From Roseateles sp049532965 (GTDB lineage Bacteria > Pseudomonadota > Gammaproteobacteria > Burkholderiales > Burkholderiaceae_C), in contig NZ_CP186694.1 of NCBI RefSeq assembly GCF_049532965.1, positions 2,170,001 through 2,234,000 on the forward strand: a stretch of 64,000 bases of DNA. Direction: 5' to 3'. Numbering within the stretch: the first letter of the stretch is position 1; each line of letters opens with the position of its first letter. Shown in pieces: positions 26,341-34,478 of the stretch. The translations under genes and the position numbers were made by a program. A model generated the notes under the pieces. The model saw only the letters and a program-made list of their open reading frames with translations, did not search any database and was not told the origin of the DNA.

Positions 26341-26918
26341 TGCGCCACCTCGATCACCGGCGCCCCGGTGAGCGCGACGAGTTGATCCGGCGTCATCTGG
26401 AACACACCGTTTGGATGACCGGCGGCGGCCCAGATCGCATCGAAGCGGAACAGCTCGCGATCGATGAAGAGCTGCGGCGGCGCGTTGCCGTCGACGGCGT
26501 AGCTCGGCTGGAAACCCAGGGGCGACACGCCGCCGATCGAGAAGCCGGTGCGCGCCTTGACGTAATCCGCATCGGCACGACCCAGCTTGCCGGTATGGAC
26601 CTCGAGCTTGCGCTCGTCGACGCGCTTGTCGCCGGAAGCGATGACGAGCACGGCGCTGTCGTCGGCCTTGCGACGGAACACGACGCTCTTGGCGATTTGC
26701 CCGAGCGCCACGCCAAGCGCCTCGGCCGCCTCCTGCGAGCTACGCGCGGAGACCTCGAGCCAAAGCGGCTCATGCGCATGCGCCAACGCGCGCAAGGCGG
26801 CGCTCACGCGCTGGAAGCCTTCCGGACGCGCCGCATCCGCACCGTTGCCGTTGCCGTGGGCGTTGCTGGTGCCCACGTCATTGACGACGGAGGACAAAGG
26901 AGAAGGGGTATCACTCAT
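26337..26918 (-). CDS. YbaK/EbsC-family aminoacyl-tRNA deacylase-like protein
   Basis: 193 residues from ATG 26918 (an ATG at 26927 is three codons upstream). The YbaK/ProX editing domain spans about 40-190. It has the conserved KSVVFRRK (Lys binding substrate), VIASGDKRVDERKL and the loop FSIGGVSPLGF with the GxxP signature. Related proteins hydrolyse mischarged Cys-, Ala- or Pro-tRNA in trans. The first 35 residues are a low-complexity Asn/Gly/Ser extension. It is first in the operon with DUF1289 and the isomerase. Confidence 0.9.
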   Translation of the reverse strand: MSDTPSPLSSVVNDVGTSNAHGNGNGADAARPEGFQRVSAALRALAHAHEPLWLEVSARSSQEAAEALGVALGQIAKSVVFRRKADDSAVLVIASGDKRVDERKLEVHTGKLGRADADYVKARTGFSIGGVSPLGFQPSYAVDGNAPPQLFIDRELFRFDAIWAAAGHPNGVFQMTPDQLVALTGAPVIEVAQ

Positions 26919-27023
26919 GCGGTGCATTGTGCCGAAGGGCCCGGATGCATCCCCTCCCCCGCAAAGTGGAGAGCAACCGTGTCAAGCGCTTCCCCACAGT
27001 GCCACGGTGATGCCCTTCGACGA

Positions 27024-27196
27024 GCCCCCTCACCCTCGCCCTCTCCCCCTCCGGGGGCGAGGGGATGACCGTGGCGGCTCCGTCGATGGAGGGGGCATGA
27101 CCGGGCCGGCTACCTCGATGAAAGGACTCCACCCTCCGAAGGCCGCGGACCTCTTACTCCCTCTCCCGCTTGCGGGAGAGGGTGGGGGTGAGGGGC
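27024..27196. repeat. Pair of inverted REP-like palindromes (REPIN-like doublet)
   Basis: The 353-bp gap at 26928-27280 has no gene but two G/C-rich palindromic units. One at about 27024-27065 reads CCCCTCACCCTCGCCCTCTC and ends CGGGGGCGAGGGG. One at about 27157-27196 is in the opposite orientation and contains CTCCCTCTCCCGC, then GGGAGAGGGTGGGGGTGAGG. Each can fold, and the two are inverted relative to each other, the arrangement of REPIN elements. Related CCCTCACCC-CCCTCTCCC motifs are widespread in proteobacterial intergenic DNA. Confidence 0.7.
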
Positions 27197-27280
27197 ATTT
27201 CCAGGCTGTCACCTTCGCGTCAGTGCGGCTAGGGCGAGCGCTCTCCTTCGCCGGGCTGCCATGCGCTAAGGTCCGCGCCC

Positions 27281-27754
27281 ATGAGCGACGTGAAGAGCCC
27301 CTTCGAGCCCGAGTTCACCCGAGCCTTGTGCGAGATCTTCGAGCAGCTGATCACCTTCAACCAGGTGCTGGGCCTGAAGGTCGACGAACTGCAGCACGAG
27401 CTGGTCCGCGCGCACATCCCCATGCGTCCGGACCTGATCGGCCACTTTGCGCACCACCGGCTGCACGGCGGCGTGATCAGCGCGACGCTGGACGCGATGG
27501 GCGGCCTGGCGGTGATGGCAGCAACCGGCGCTCGCCACCTCGGCGAGCCGCCGCAGCAACGGCTGCAGCGCTTCGCCAAGCTTGGCACCATCGACCTGCG
27601 CGTCGATTACCTGCGCCCGGCCATCGGCACGCTGTTCCGCTGCGAGGCCGAGGTCATGCGCCTGGGCAGCCGCGTGGCCAACACGCGCATGGCCTTCACC
27701 GACGAGCAGGGCCGGCTGCTGGCCACCGGCGCGGCGGCGTACATCGTGTCCTGA
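27281..27754 (+). CDS. Hotdog-fold thioesterase (PaaI/YigI-like)
   Basis: 157 residues with a single hotdog domain. The catalytic helix region reads HHRLHGGVISATLDAMGGLA (HGG-x7-D pattern), followed by GTIDLRVDYLRPAIGTLFRC, the typical central strand. It is a probable acyl-CoA thioesterase; the substrate is unknown. It is convergent with the SufR-like regulator gene, 9 bases away. Confidence 0.92.
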   Translation: MSDVKSPFEPEFTRALCEIFEQLITFNQVLGLKVDELQHELVRAHIPMRPDLIGHFAHHRLHGGVISATLDAMGGLAVMAATGARHLGEPPQQRLQRFAKLGTIDLRVDYLRPAIGTLFRCEAEVMRLGSRVANTRMAFTDEQGRLLATGAAAYIVS

Positions 27755-27763
27755 ACCCCGCGC

Positions 27764-28459
27764 TCACTCCCCGGCAATCTCTTCCTTCACCGGACTGATG
27801 CGGTACGCGCAGCGCCGCGCTCCCGCGAGCACGTGCTCGGTGCGCTCGACGGCAAGTCCCGGCCCCAGGCAGCGCTGGAACAGCACGAGCTCCGACCGAC
27901 AGAACCCCTGACAGCTCTGCGCGGCAGCGCAGATGGGGCAGTGATCCTCGATCAACAGCCAATCGCGTCCCGCCCGCTCGGCGCGCGCCATGTAGCCCTC
28001 CTCCGCGCGAAGGCGGGCGAGTTCCCGCACCCGGTCGCCGGTGGAGCGGCAACGCGCGAGCGCGGCGCGATACCGCTGCTCGGTATCGCGCTCCCTGGCA
28101 CCGATGAGCTGATCGAGTCCCGCCTCGCCGAAGATCGCCCGCGCCTGCCGAATCAACTGCACGGTGAGATCGCCGTGCCGATCGGGAAAGCGGCCATGCC
28201 CCGCCGCCGTCAGCGCCCAGAGCTTGCGGGGACGTCCGACGCGCGGCGCCGCCATGTCCCCTTCGCCCGGCGCGAGCCCGCCGGCCTCCACGCCGCGCGA
28301 CTCCTCCTGGCTGCCGACCAGCCCCTGCTCTTCCAGCCGCGCCAGCAGCTTGTGCGCGCCCATCGGCGTGATCGCGAGCGTCGCGGCCAGCGCCGCGGCG
28401 GGCTGCGGTCCCCGGCTCTTGAGCTCGAACAGCAGGCGGTCCTCGTTGCCCTGACTCAT
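27764..28459 (-). CDS. SufR-like winged-helix regulator with C-terminal Cys cluster
   Basis: 231 residues from ATG 28459 (MSQGNEDRLLFELKSRGPQ). The N-terminal winged helix is at about 5-65 (AALAATLAITPMGAHKLLAR, LEEQGLVG). A central helical part contains VGRPRKLWALTAAGHGRFPD. The C-terminal domain has the cysteine pattern HCPICAAAQSCQGFC plus a later RRCAYRI, typical of SufR/IscR-style Fe-S-binding repressors. It probably senses redox or Fe-S status and controls the MFS gene, whose stop overlaps this start (ATGA). Assignment is from motif recognition. Confidence 0.85.
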   Translation of the reverse strand: MSQGNEDRLLFELKSRGPQPAAALAATLAITPMGAHKLLARLEEQGLVGSQEESRGVEAGGLAPGEGDMAAPRVGRPRKLWALTAAGHGRFPDRHGDLTVQLIRQARAIFGEAGLDQLIGARERDTEQRYRAALARCRSTGDRVRELARLRAEEGYMARAERAGRDWLLIEDHCPICAAAQSCQGFCRSELVLFQRCLGPGLAVERTEHVLAGARRCAYRISPVKEEIAGE

Positions 28460-29706
28460 GAATGACGCCTCGCGAAGCGGATGAAGCCGATGGCCGCCAG
28501 CAAGCAGGTGGCGCCGCCGAGCAGCATGATCCAGCGCGCCGACAACATGCCCAGCACGCCGCCGATGATGGCGATCATCGTGTTGGACAGGCAGAACACC
28601 GTCGTCAGCAGCCCCATCACGCGACCTTGGCCGTGTGCGGCGAAGCGCTCCGACATCCATGCTGGCATCAACGCGTTGTAGAACGACAGCGGAATGCCCA
28701 GCGCGGGAATGAGGACCAGCCCCAGCCACGATGGCGCCAGGCTCAGCGCCAGCAGGCCCACCGCCGCGACCAGCGCGAAGCGCGCGGCGCGGTGCAACGG
28801 CACCGGCCCCGAGCCGATGCGGGCGGCGAAGAGGCTGGCCGCCGTCATCGCCGCGCACTGCACCGCGGTGACGATCGCGATGCCGCGGCTGCCCAGGTCC
28901 GCCTGTTGCAGCATCCACAGCGGTGCGAACTCGTACAGCGCATTGACCCCCAGCGTGTAGGCCAGTTGCAGCAGCGCGAGGTGACGCAGCACCGGATCCT
29001 GGACCACCAGGCCGAGCGACTGCTGCCGCCGCATCGCCGCCAGCAGGCCGCCTTCCGGCGCGGCAGCGGGCCGGTCGTCCGGCAGGCCCACGCCCAGCAG
29101 CACCAGGCAGGGCACCAGCACCACCGCCGCGACGAGGAAGGGCACCGCCTCGCCCCACGGCAAGGTCAGCCCTCCGAGCAGCGGCCCGACCAGCCAGCCG
29201 ATGTAGAGGCTGGCATTGAGCCACGCGAAGCTGCGGGTGCGGTCCAGCTGCGGATGCCAGTCGGCAAGCAGCGCGCGGACCACGGCGACGTTGCCTTCGG
29301 TCAGTCCGGTCGCGAAGCGCGACAGCACGAACAGCGGATAGTCGCGCGACGCCAGCGCATAGGCGCTCAACCCATAGCCGACCAGCGTCGCGGTGATGGT
29401 GATGCTCAACACGCGGCGGCGGCCATAGCGGTCGGACATCGGCCCCACGACCAGGCTGCCGGCCAGGATGCCCGCCGGGTTCACCGCGAGCGCCAGGCCC
29501 ATCAGCAACTCGGGCCGCAGCCCCATGAAGTGCGTGAAGTCATCGACCGGCCCGTTGACGAAGATCGGCGCCAGGATCGGGTACGGGAGCGCGACGCCCG
29601 CGGTGCTCATCAGCGCCAGCGCGCAGACCGCCCAGAGCAGCAGCTTCGGATGGCGCAGCGGCGCCGGCGGATCGGAGGGGACGGACGGTGACAGCACGGC
29701 GGTCAT
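28456..29706 (-). CDS. MFS exporter
   Basis: 416 residues from ATG 29706 (MTAVLSPSVPSDPPAPLRHP). Twelve hydrophobic segments are visible. The MFS motif A is GPMSDRYGRRRVLSI, motif C-like GLTEGNVAVVRALLADWHP, and LVGPLLGGLTL. It is likely a drug/metabolite exporter of the DHA1 type. The start overlaps the stop of a 32-codon upstream ORF, and the stop overlaps the SufR-like regulator start. The three are therefore translationally coupled and probably self-regulated. Confidence 0.92.
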   Translation of the reverse strand: MTAVLSPSVPSDPPAPLRHPKLLLWAVCALALMSTAGVALPYPILAPIFVNGPVDDFTHFMGLRPELLMGLALAVNPAGILAGSLVVGPMSDRYGRRRVLSITITATLVGYGLSAYALASRDYPLFVLSRFATGLTEGNVAVVRALLADWHPQLDRTRSFAWLNASLYIGWLVGPLLGGLTLPWGEAVPFLVAAVVLVPCLVLLGVGLPDDRPAAAPEGGLLAAMRRQQSLGLVVQDPVLRHLALLQLAYTLGVNALYEFAPLWMLQQADLGSRGIAIVTAVQCAAMTAASLFAARIGSGPVPLHRAARFALVAAVGLLALSLAPSWLGLVLIPALGIPLSFYNALMPAWMSERFAAHGQGRVMGLLTTVFCLSNTMIAIIGGVLGMLSARWIMLLGGATCLLAAIGFIRFARRHS

Positions 29707-29801
29707 TGTGCGGCCCCGCCGACTGCCAGGCAGCGCGAGGCCGCAGCCTCCAGCAACACGCGCAGCGCAGGCGTGCCGGTGAGTCCCTGGATGTTGATCA
29801 T
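29703..29801 (-). CDS. 32-codon leader ORF coupled to the MFS gene
   Basis: ATG 29801 is preceded by a strong ribosome site (CAAGGAGCTCGCC). It encodes a 32-residue peptide (MINIQGLTGTPALRVLLEAA, then ASRCLAVGGAAQ) and ends in TGA that overlaps the MFS ATG (CAATGACC). The MFS gene itself lacks a good ribosome site, so this ORF likely delivers ribosomes by coupling or senses translation. It is too short for usual gene callers. Confidence 0.55.
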   Translation of the reverse strand: MINIQGLTGTPALRVLLEAAASRCLAVGGAAQ

Positions 29802-29886
29802 GGCGAGCTCCTTGGCTTGCTGTTGTGTGTGACCTGATGATCGCCGAGCCGCCCAAATAAATAAACTTTCTGTTGATTAACACTCC

Positions 29887-30393
29887 ATGCGCCAGGGAGA
29901 CCTGACAATCGCGCACATGGCTTTCCGTCCCCTTCCCCTACCCGACGGCGTCGCCGGCCGGCTGTGGTTGCAGTCGATGCCGGGCCGGCGCGAATCCTGG
30001 AACGCGTTCCTCGACGAGGCACGCGCCAATCAGTTGAACCTGGTCGTCTGCCTCAATCCGCTGGAGGAAGTGGCGGAGCTGTCGCCGTCGTATCACTGCG
30101 CCGTCGCCGAAGGCCGCCTGCCGTTCCGCTGGCTGCATGTGCCGATGCGGGACCTCGGCCTGGCGGCGGACGCGGCGGCCTTCCGGCAAGGCGTCGAGCA
30201 GATCGCGCAGGGCGTGCGGATGGGCGATCGCGCGTTGCTTCACTGCGCCGCCGGCATGGGCCGCACCGGCACGATGGCCGCCTGCGTGCTGAAGCGGCTG
30301 GGCTTGTCCGCGGCCGACGCGCTCGCCGCCGTCAGCGCCGCCGGATCGAATCCCCAATCGGCGTTGCAGTCGGGCTGGATCCATCAGTTCTGA
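29887..30393 (+). CDS. Protein-tyrosine/dual-specificity phosphatase-like protein
   Basis: 168 residues from ATG 29887 (ATG 29917 possible). The P-loop signature HCAAGMGRTGTMAACVLKRL (Cys-x5-Arg) is complete, and the general acid may lie in the MRDLGL loop. Similar cytosolic proteins are DSP-like phosphatases whose substrates may be phosphoproteins, phospholipids or inositol phosphates. It is divergent from the leader/MFS operon across an AT-rich 85-bp region and 6 bases before the pseudouridine synthase gene, with which it likely forms an operon. Confidence 0.9.
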   Translation: MRQGDLTIAHMAFRPLPLPDGVAGRLWLQSMPGRRESWNAFLDEARANQLNLVVCLNPLEEVAELSPSYHCAVAEGRLPFRWLHVPMRDLGLAADAAAFRQGVEQIAQGVRMGDRALLHCAAGMGRTGTMAACVLKRLGLSAADALAAVSAAGSNPQSALQSGWIHQF

Positions 30394-30399
30394 TCCTCG

Positions 30400-31044
30400 A
30401 TGCCGCCGCATGTGCCACCGCTGACGGTGCTCCACGCCGATGCCTGGCGCGTGGTCGTGGACAAACCCTCCGGCCTGCTCGCCGTGCCCGGCCGGGGCGA
30501 CGACAAGCAGGACTGCGCCTCGGCCCGCCTCCAGGCCAGCTATCCCGATGCGTTGATCGTGCACCGGCTTGACCAGTCGACCTCCGGCCTGATCGTGTTC
30601 GCGCGCGGCGAGGCGATGCAGCGCGCGCTCAGCGAGGCCTTCGCGGCGCGACAGGTGGACAAGCGCTATGAAGCGGTCGTGCAGGGGCTGGTCGAGCGCG
30701 ATGCGTTCGAGATCGACCTGCCGCTGATCGCCGACTGGCCCAACCGCCCGAAGCAGCGGATCGACCACGCGCAGGGCAAGCCCAGCCTGACGCGCGTGCG
30801 GGTGTTGCACCGCGACCAAGCGGCTGGAACCACGCGGCTGGAACTCGAGCCGGTCACGGGCCGCTCGCACCAGTTGCGCGTGCACCTGCTCGCCGCCGGC
30901 CATCCGATCCTGGGCGACGCGCTGTACGCGCCGCCGGAGGTCCTGGCGCGGGCGCCCCGCTTGCTGCTGCATGCGAGAGACTTGTCGCTGCCGGCGATGC
31001 TCGACGCGCCGGCGCTGTCGCTGCATTCGCCGGCCGGATTCTGA
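30400..31044 (+). CDS. RluA-family pseudouridine synthase
   Basis: 214 residues. The catalytic Asp lies in VHRLDQSTSGLIVFAR. Other conserved blocks are VVDKPSGLLAVPGRG, KRYEAVVQGLV and PVTGRSHQLRVHLLAAGHPI. There is no N-terminal S4 domain, as in RluA/TruC-type enzymes acting on 23S rRNA or tRNA. Which uridine it modifies cannot be told from sequence alone. Confidence 0.94.
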   Translation: MPPHVPPLTVLHADAWRVVVDKPSGLLAVPGRGDDKQDCASARLQASYPDALIVHRLDQSTSGLIVFARGEAMQRALSEAFAARQVDKRYEAVVQGLVERDAFEIDLPLIADWPNRPKQRIDHAQGKPSLTRVRVLHRDQAAGTTRLELEPVTGRSHQLRVHLLAAGHPILGDALYAPPEVLARAPRLLLHARDLSLPAMLDAPALSLHSPAGF

Positions 31045-31095
31045 GCGGCTCCGTCCCGCGACCTTTCGACTTTCGATCTTCAGGGAGCGTTCTCC

Positions 31096-31875
31096 ATGTC
31101 CCCATCCCATCCCCATGCGCTGACGATCATCACGGGCAGTTCCCGCGGCCTGGGCGAGGCCCTCGCCCGCCAGTCGCTCGAGGCGGGTCATCTGGTCGTG
31201 GGCATCGCGCGCGGCCGCAGCGAGGCGCTGGAGCGCTTTGCCCACGAGCGCGCGCTGCCGTTGCAGCAGTGGCAGGCCGACCTGTCGACGCCGCTGACGA
31301 TCGCGCAGCACCTGGCCGACTGGCTGCGCACGCAGACCCGCGACTGGACGGCCGCGACGCTGATCAACAACGCGGGCGTCGTCACAGCGCCGGGCCCGGT
31401 CGACGGCGAGTCGCTGCAGACGCTGTCCTCCGCGCTGCGCGTCGGGCTGGAAGCGACGCTGCTGCTGAGCGCCGCCTTCCTCGACGCCACCCGCGACTGG
31501 CCGGCCGATCGCAAGGTACTCAACATTTCGTCGGGCCTGGGCCGCCGCGCGATGGCCGGCAGCGCCGTCTACTGCGCCGCCAAGGCCGGCATGGACAACC
31601 TCAGCCGCGCCATGGCGCTGGACGAGGAACACAAGGCCACCAAGGGGGAACGCGCGGCCCGCGTGGTCTCGCTCGCACCGGGCATCATCGACACCGACAT
31701 GCAGGCCCAGTTGCGCGGTGGCGACGCGTCGAAGTTCCCGGACCGCGATCGCTTCGCCGCCTTCAAGGCGGAGGGCCAGCTCGTCAGCGCCGAAGACACG
31801 GCCGCGCGGGTGCTGAAGTTCCTCGCCAGAAAAGACTTCGGCCAGCAAGTGCTGGCCGATGTGCGGGACGCCTGA
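31096..31875 (+). CDS. Short-chain dehydrogenase (sepiapterin/benzil reductase-like)
   Basis: 259 residues with a full SDR set: cofactor loop TGSSRGLGEALARQSLEAG, NNAGVV, catalytic Ser in NISSGLGRR and Y-x3-K in SAVYCAAKAGMDN. The C-terminal segment VVSLAPGIIDTDMQAQL resembles sepiapterin reductase and YueD-like benzil reductases. It has NADPH preference by the Arg after strand 2 (GIARGRS). It is 51 bp downstream of the pseudouridine synthase gene on the same strand and convergent with the CobD-like gene. Confidence 0.92.
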   Translation: MSPSHPHALTIITGSSRGLGEALARQSLEAGHLVVGIARGRSEALERFAHERALPLQQWQADLSTPLTIAQHLADWLRTQTRDWTAATLINNAGVVTAPGPVDGESLQTLSSALRVGLEATLLLSAAFLDATRDWPADRKVLNISSGLGRRAMAGSAVYCAAKAGMDNLSRAMALDEEHKATKGERAARVVSLAPGIIDTDMQAQLRGGDASKFPDRDRFAAFKAEGQLVSAEDTAARVLKFLARKDFGQQVLADVRDA

Positions 31876-31881
31876 GCGCCG

Positions 31882-32871
31882 TCAGCCCACCAGGTTGGCG
31901 AGCGTCAGCAGCGCGAGCAGCATCATCCACAGCACCACCGAGCGCCAGACCAGGCCCACGACGCTCTGCAAGTGCCCCAGTTGCGGCGGCACGCCCGCGG
32001 TCGAACCCTCGGCGCGCGTGGCATCCATGTCGCCGCCGGACTCGAAGGTCTTGCTCCGGTCCGGCGTGACGCCCGGCGCGGCGCTCCCGCCCAACTGCAC
32101 GCCGACCGCTCCCGCGGCGGACGCGAGGATGATTCCCTCGTTGTCATGCGCCCACAGCGCTGCGTCGCGCCGCCACGCGTTCACCGCTTCCTCGAAATTG
32201 CCGACGATCGCAAAGCCCGTGGCAGTCAGGCGCGCAGGGATGTGGTCGATCATCCCGAACAGCTTGCGCGACAGCGACATCAGGCGCTCATTGGTCGGCG
32301 CATCCAGCGTGCGGCTCTTGAAGGCCCAGTAGCGGCCGGCGAACTCGGCCATGCGGTACAGCACGGCACCGGCCGGGCCCAGGCCCAGCGTCGACAGCAG
32401 CACGAACCAGAAGAACACGCCGAACACATGACGATGCGCCGCCAGCAGCGAGTGCTCCAGCACATGCCGCAGCAGCTCGGTGCGCGGCAGCTCGCTGGCG
32501 TCGAGGTGGCGCCATTCGGCGAGCAGGCGGCGGGCCTCCAGCTCGTCCCCGCGCTCCAGCGCGTCGCGGATGTCGGTGAAGTAATGGCTGAACTGGCGAA
32601 AGCCCAGCGTCAGATAAAGCACCAGCACGTCCAGCGCCAAGGACAGCAGCAGGCTGTAGGGCCGCACCAGCGCATAGATCGCGCCGACCAGCAGCGCGGG
32701 ACCGAGGACGGTGATGGTCCAGACGACGGCCGCGTGATGCGACCGTCCCGCGTCGAAGTTGCGCCCGGTCCAGCGCACCCAGGCGATCATGCCTTGATGG
32801 ACCGGGTTCCCGTGCGGCAGAGGCTTGAGCTGCTCGCACACCAGCGCCAGCAAGACCGCGAAGAAGTTCAT
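31882..32871 (-). CDS. CobD/CbiB-family membrane protein
   Basis: 329 residues related to adenosylcobinamide-phosphate synthase CobD/CbiB but of the divergent form common in Burkholderiales. It shows MNFFAVLLALVCEQLKPLPH at the start, GFRQFSHYFTDIRDALERGD, EHSLLAAHRHVFGVFFWF and GFAIVGNFEEAVNAWRRDAA. Four to five membrane helices are predicted, including one at the C-terminus. No other cobalamin gene is nearby, so involvement in B12 synthesis is doubtful; an AmpE-like role is another possibility. Confidence 0.88.
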   Translation of the reverse strand: MNFFAVLLALVCEQLKPLPHGNPVHQGMIAWVRWTGRNFDAGRSHHAAVVWTITVLGPALLVGAIYALVRPYSLLLSLALDVLVLYLTLGFRQFSHYFTDIRDALERGDELEARRLLAEWRHLDASELPRTELLRHVLEHSLLAAHRHVFGVFFWFVLLSTLGLGPAGAVLYRMAEFAGRYWAFKSRTLDAPTNERLMSLSRKLFGMIDHIPARLTATGFAIVGNFEEAVNAWRRDAALWAHDNEGIILASAAGAVGVQLGGSAAPGVTPDRSKTFESGGDMDATRAEGSTAGVPPQLGHLQSVVGLVWRSVVLWMMLLALLTLANLVG

Positions 32872-32916
32872 GGCCCGGGATGATAGCGGCCCGACACACC
32901 CTCGGAACGGCGACCT

Positions 32917-33771
32917 TCAGGCTTGAAGGAAGCGGTAGAGGTTGCGCAACATCGCCGCGGTCGCCCCCCAGATGAAGAACTCCTTCGGGGTGCCCACCGT
33001 CAGCCCGGCGTCGGGGTCCGCCGTCGACACGGCAAGCCCTGGCCCCGTCCACGGCATCGACAGGAACTGGCGGCGGCCCAGCAGCGGGCCGTCGTGGCCT
33101 TCGCGCGCGCCGTCCACCGCGCCGTTCACCCCGCCGTTCACCCCGCCGGTCACCCCGCCGGTCATCGCGCCATTCACCGCGCCGTCGACCACATACTCGA
33201 AGGTGTGGCGCCGGTGATGGGCCGGATTCATCAGGAACGCGAGCGGCACCTCGAACGCCTCGGCCACCTCGAACGCGTCCAGCCGCAGCGAGAAGCCCGG
33301 CTGGACCAGCGCCACCACCGGCGTGACCTCATAGGCCGTGACCGTGCGGTAGACGGGGAGTTGCCCGATCAGGTCGACGTGGCGTTCCTCCAGGCCGATC
33401 TCTTCCTGGGCTTCGCGCAGCGCGGTGCGCTCGGGCGAACCATCCTCCGGCTCCGCCCGACCGCCGGGAAAGCTGACCTGGCCCGCATGGTCGCGCAGAT
33501 GCGCGGTGCGCTGCGTCAGCAGCACCTGCAGGCCGTGGGCGCGCTGCACCAGCGGGATCAGCACGGCGGCCTGCGTCGGCGTGCGGCCAGGAAAGAAGCC
33601 GCCGTCGCCCGGGATCTCCGGATCCAGCGCCGGCGGATGCAGGAAGCGCTCGCGCAGCCAGGCGGCGGTGAGGCGCTCTGGCGCGACAGCAGGGAGATGG
33701 GCGTCGGTGCCGGTCACCGGAACGACGCGAGGGTCCTTGATGGCGGGGCGGCTGAGCGGAGGCGTCGACAT
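32917..33771 (-). CDS. Nudix hydrolase, CoA pyrophosphatase type, with repeat insertion
   Basis: 284 residues from ATG 33771 (MSTPPLSRPAIKDPRVVPV). The Nudix box GGRAEPEDGSPERTALREAQ, followed by EEIGL, is complete, and the upstream LTQRTAHLRDHAGQVSFPGG is the CoAse (UPF0035) signature, so it likely cleaves CoA and derivatives. Near residues 195-225 is an insertion of four-residue repeats (VNGA, VTGG, VNGG types) encoded by 12-bp tandem repeats at 33112-33192. That lies between AFLMNPAHHRRHTFEYV and the conserved end GTPKEFFIWGATAAML. It follows the rplS terminator and may be transcribed separately. Confidence 0.92.
   Translation of the reverse strand: MSTPPLSRPAIKDPRVVPVTGTDAHLPAVAPERLTAAWLRERFLHPPALDPEIPGDGGFFPGRTPTQAAVLIPLVQRAHGLQVLLTQRTAHLRDHAGQVSFPGGRAEPEDGSPERTALREAQEEIGLEERHVDLIGQLPVYRTVTAYEVTPVVALVQPGFSLRLDAFEVAEAFEVPLAFLMNPAHHRRHTFEYVVDGAVNGAMTGGVTGGVNGGVNGAVDGAREGHDGPLLGRRQFLSMPWTGPGLAVSTADPDAGLTVGTPKEFFIWGATAAMLRNLYRFLQA
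33112..33192. repeat. 12-bp tandem repeats inside the Nudix gene
   Basis: Six imperfect copies of ACCCCGCCGTTC-type units (ACCGCGCCGTTC, ACCCCGCCGGTC and variants), in frame, add or remove four residues at a time without breaking the gene. Confidence 0.75.
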
Positions 33772-33846
33772 GCGGGGCGATCGTCCGGTGCGCCGGACTT
33801 GTTCGGAAGCTCGGAGAGCGAAGCCCCGATTGGACGCCAGAAACGA

Positions 33847-33882
33847 CAAAGCCGCTCCGGCCAGGGCCTTGGAGCGGCTTTG
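33847..33882 (-). terminator. Rho-independent terminator of the rpsP-rimM-trmD-rplS operon
   Basis: A 12-bp perfect stem CAAAGCCGCTCC/GGAGCGGCTTTG with a 12-base loop, followed on the minus strand by TCGTTTC. It lies 20 bases after the rplS stop. Confidence 0.88.
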
Positions 33883-33902
33883 CGAGCGACTCGCGTCGAG
33901 GA

Positions 33903-34271
33903 TCAGTCGGCCGACTTGGTGGCCAGCTTTTCCTTGATGCGCGCCGACTTGCCCGAACGCTGACGCAGGTAGTACAGCTTCGCGCGACGGACATCGCCGC
34001 GGCGCTTCACTTCGATCGAGGCGATCAGCGGGCTGTACAGCTGGAACGTGCGCTCCACGCCTTCGCCGCTCGAGATCTTGCGGACGATGAAGTTGGAGTT
34101 CAGGCCACGGTTGCGGCGGGCGATGACCACGCCTTCGTAGGCCTGCACGCGCTTGCGGGTGCCTTCAACGACGTTCACGTTGACGATCACGGTGTCGCCG
34201 GGGGCGAACTCGGGGATGGTCTTGTTCAGGCGAGCAATTTCTTCTTGCTCGAGGGTCTGGATCAGATTCAC
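33903..34271 (-). CDS. rplS: 50S ribosomal protein L19
   Basis: 122 residues, usual length. It starts MNLIQTLEQEEIARLNKTIP and has conserved FAPGDTVIVNVNVVEGTRKR, EGVVIARRNRGLNSNFIVRK and YYLRQRSGKSARIKEKL. It binds 23S rRNA at the subunit interface. It is the last gene of the rpsP operon. The 207-bp gap to trmD holds no gene I can support. Confidence 0.98.
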   Translation of the reverse strand: MNLIQTLEQEEIARLNKTIPEFAPGDTVIVNVNVVEGTRKRVQAYEGVVIARRNRGLNSNFIVRKISSGEGVERTFQLYSPLIASIEVKRRGDVRRAKLYYLRQRSGKSARIKEKLATKSAD

Positions 34272-34478
34272 GAGGATCTCCTGGTGATCATGCCGGCGCG
34301 AGTCAGGACGACTCCAGGTGTGGTCGCCATCGAAAGCCAGGAAGGATTTCTTGGGCGGCGCCCGCGTGGGGATTCAACCAACGGCATCCCACCATGTGTC
34401 ATGGTGACGCCGCCCTTGCCCCATCAGCCCGGTAGAGGATCGGAAAAACCCGCGATTATAGGGGCGGATGATCGATCG

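Noticed and set aside
33112..33192. Short regular repeats considered as a CRISPR-like array
   Set aside because: The units are 12 bp, contiguous, without spacers, and in frame within the Nudix gene.
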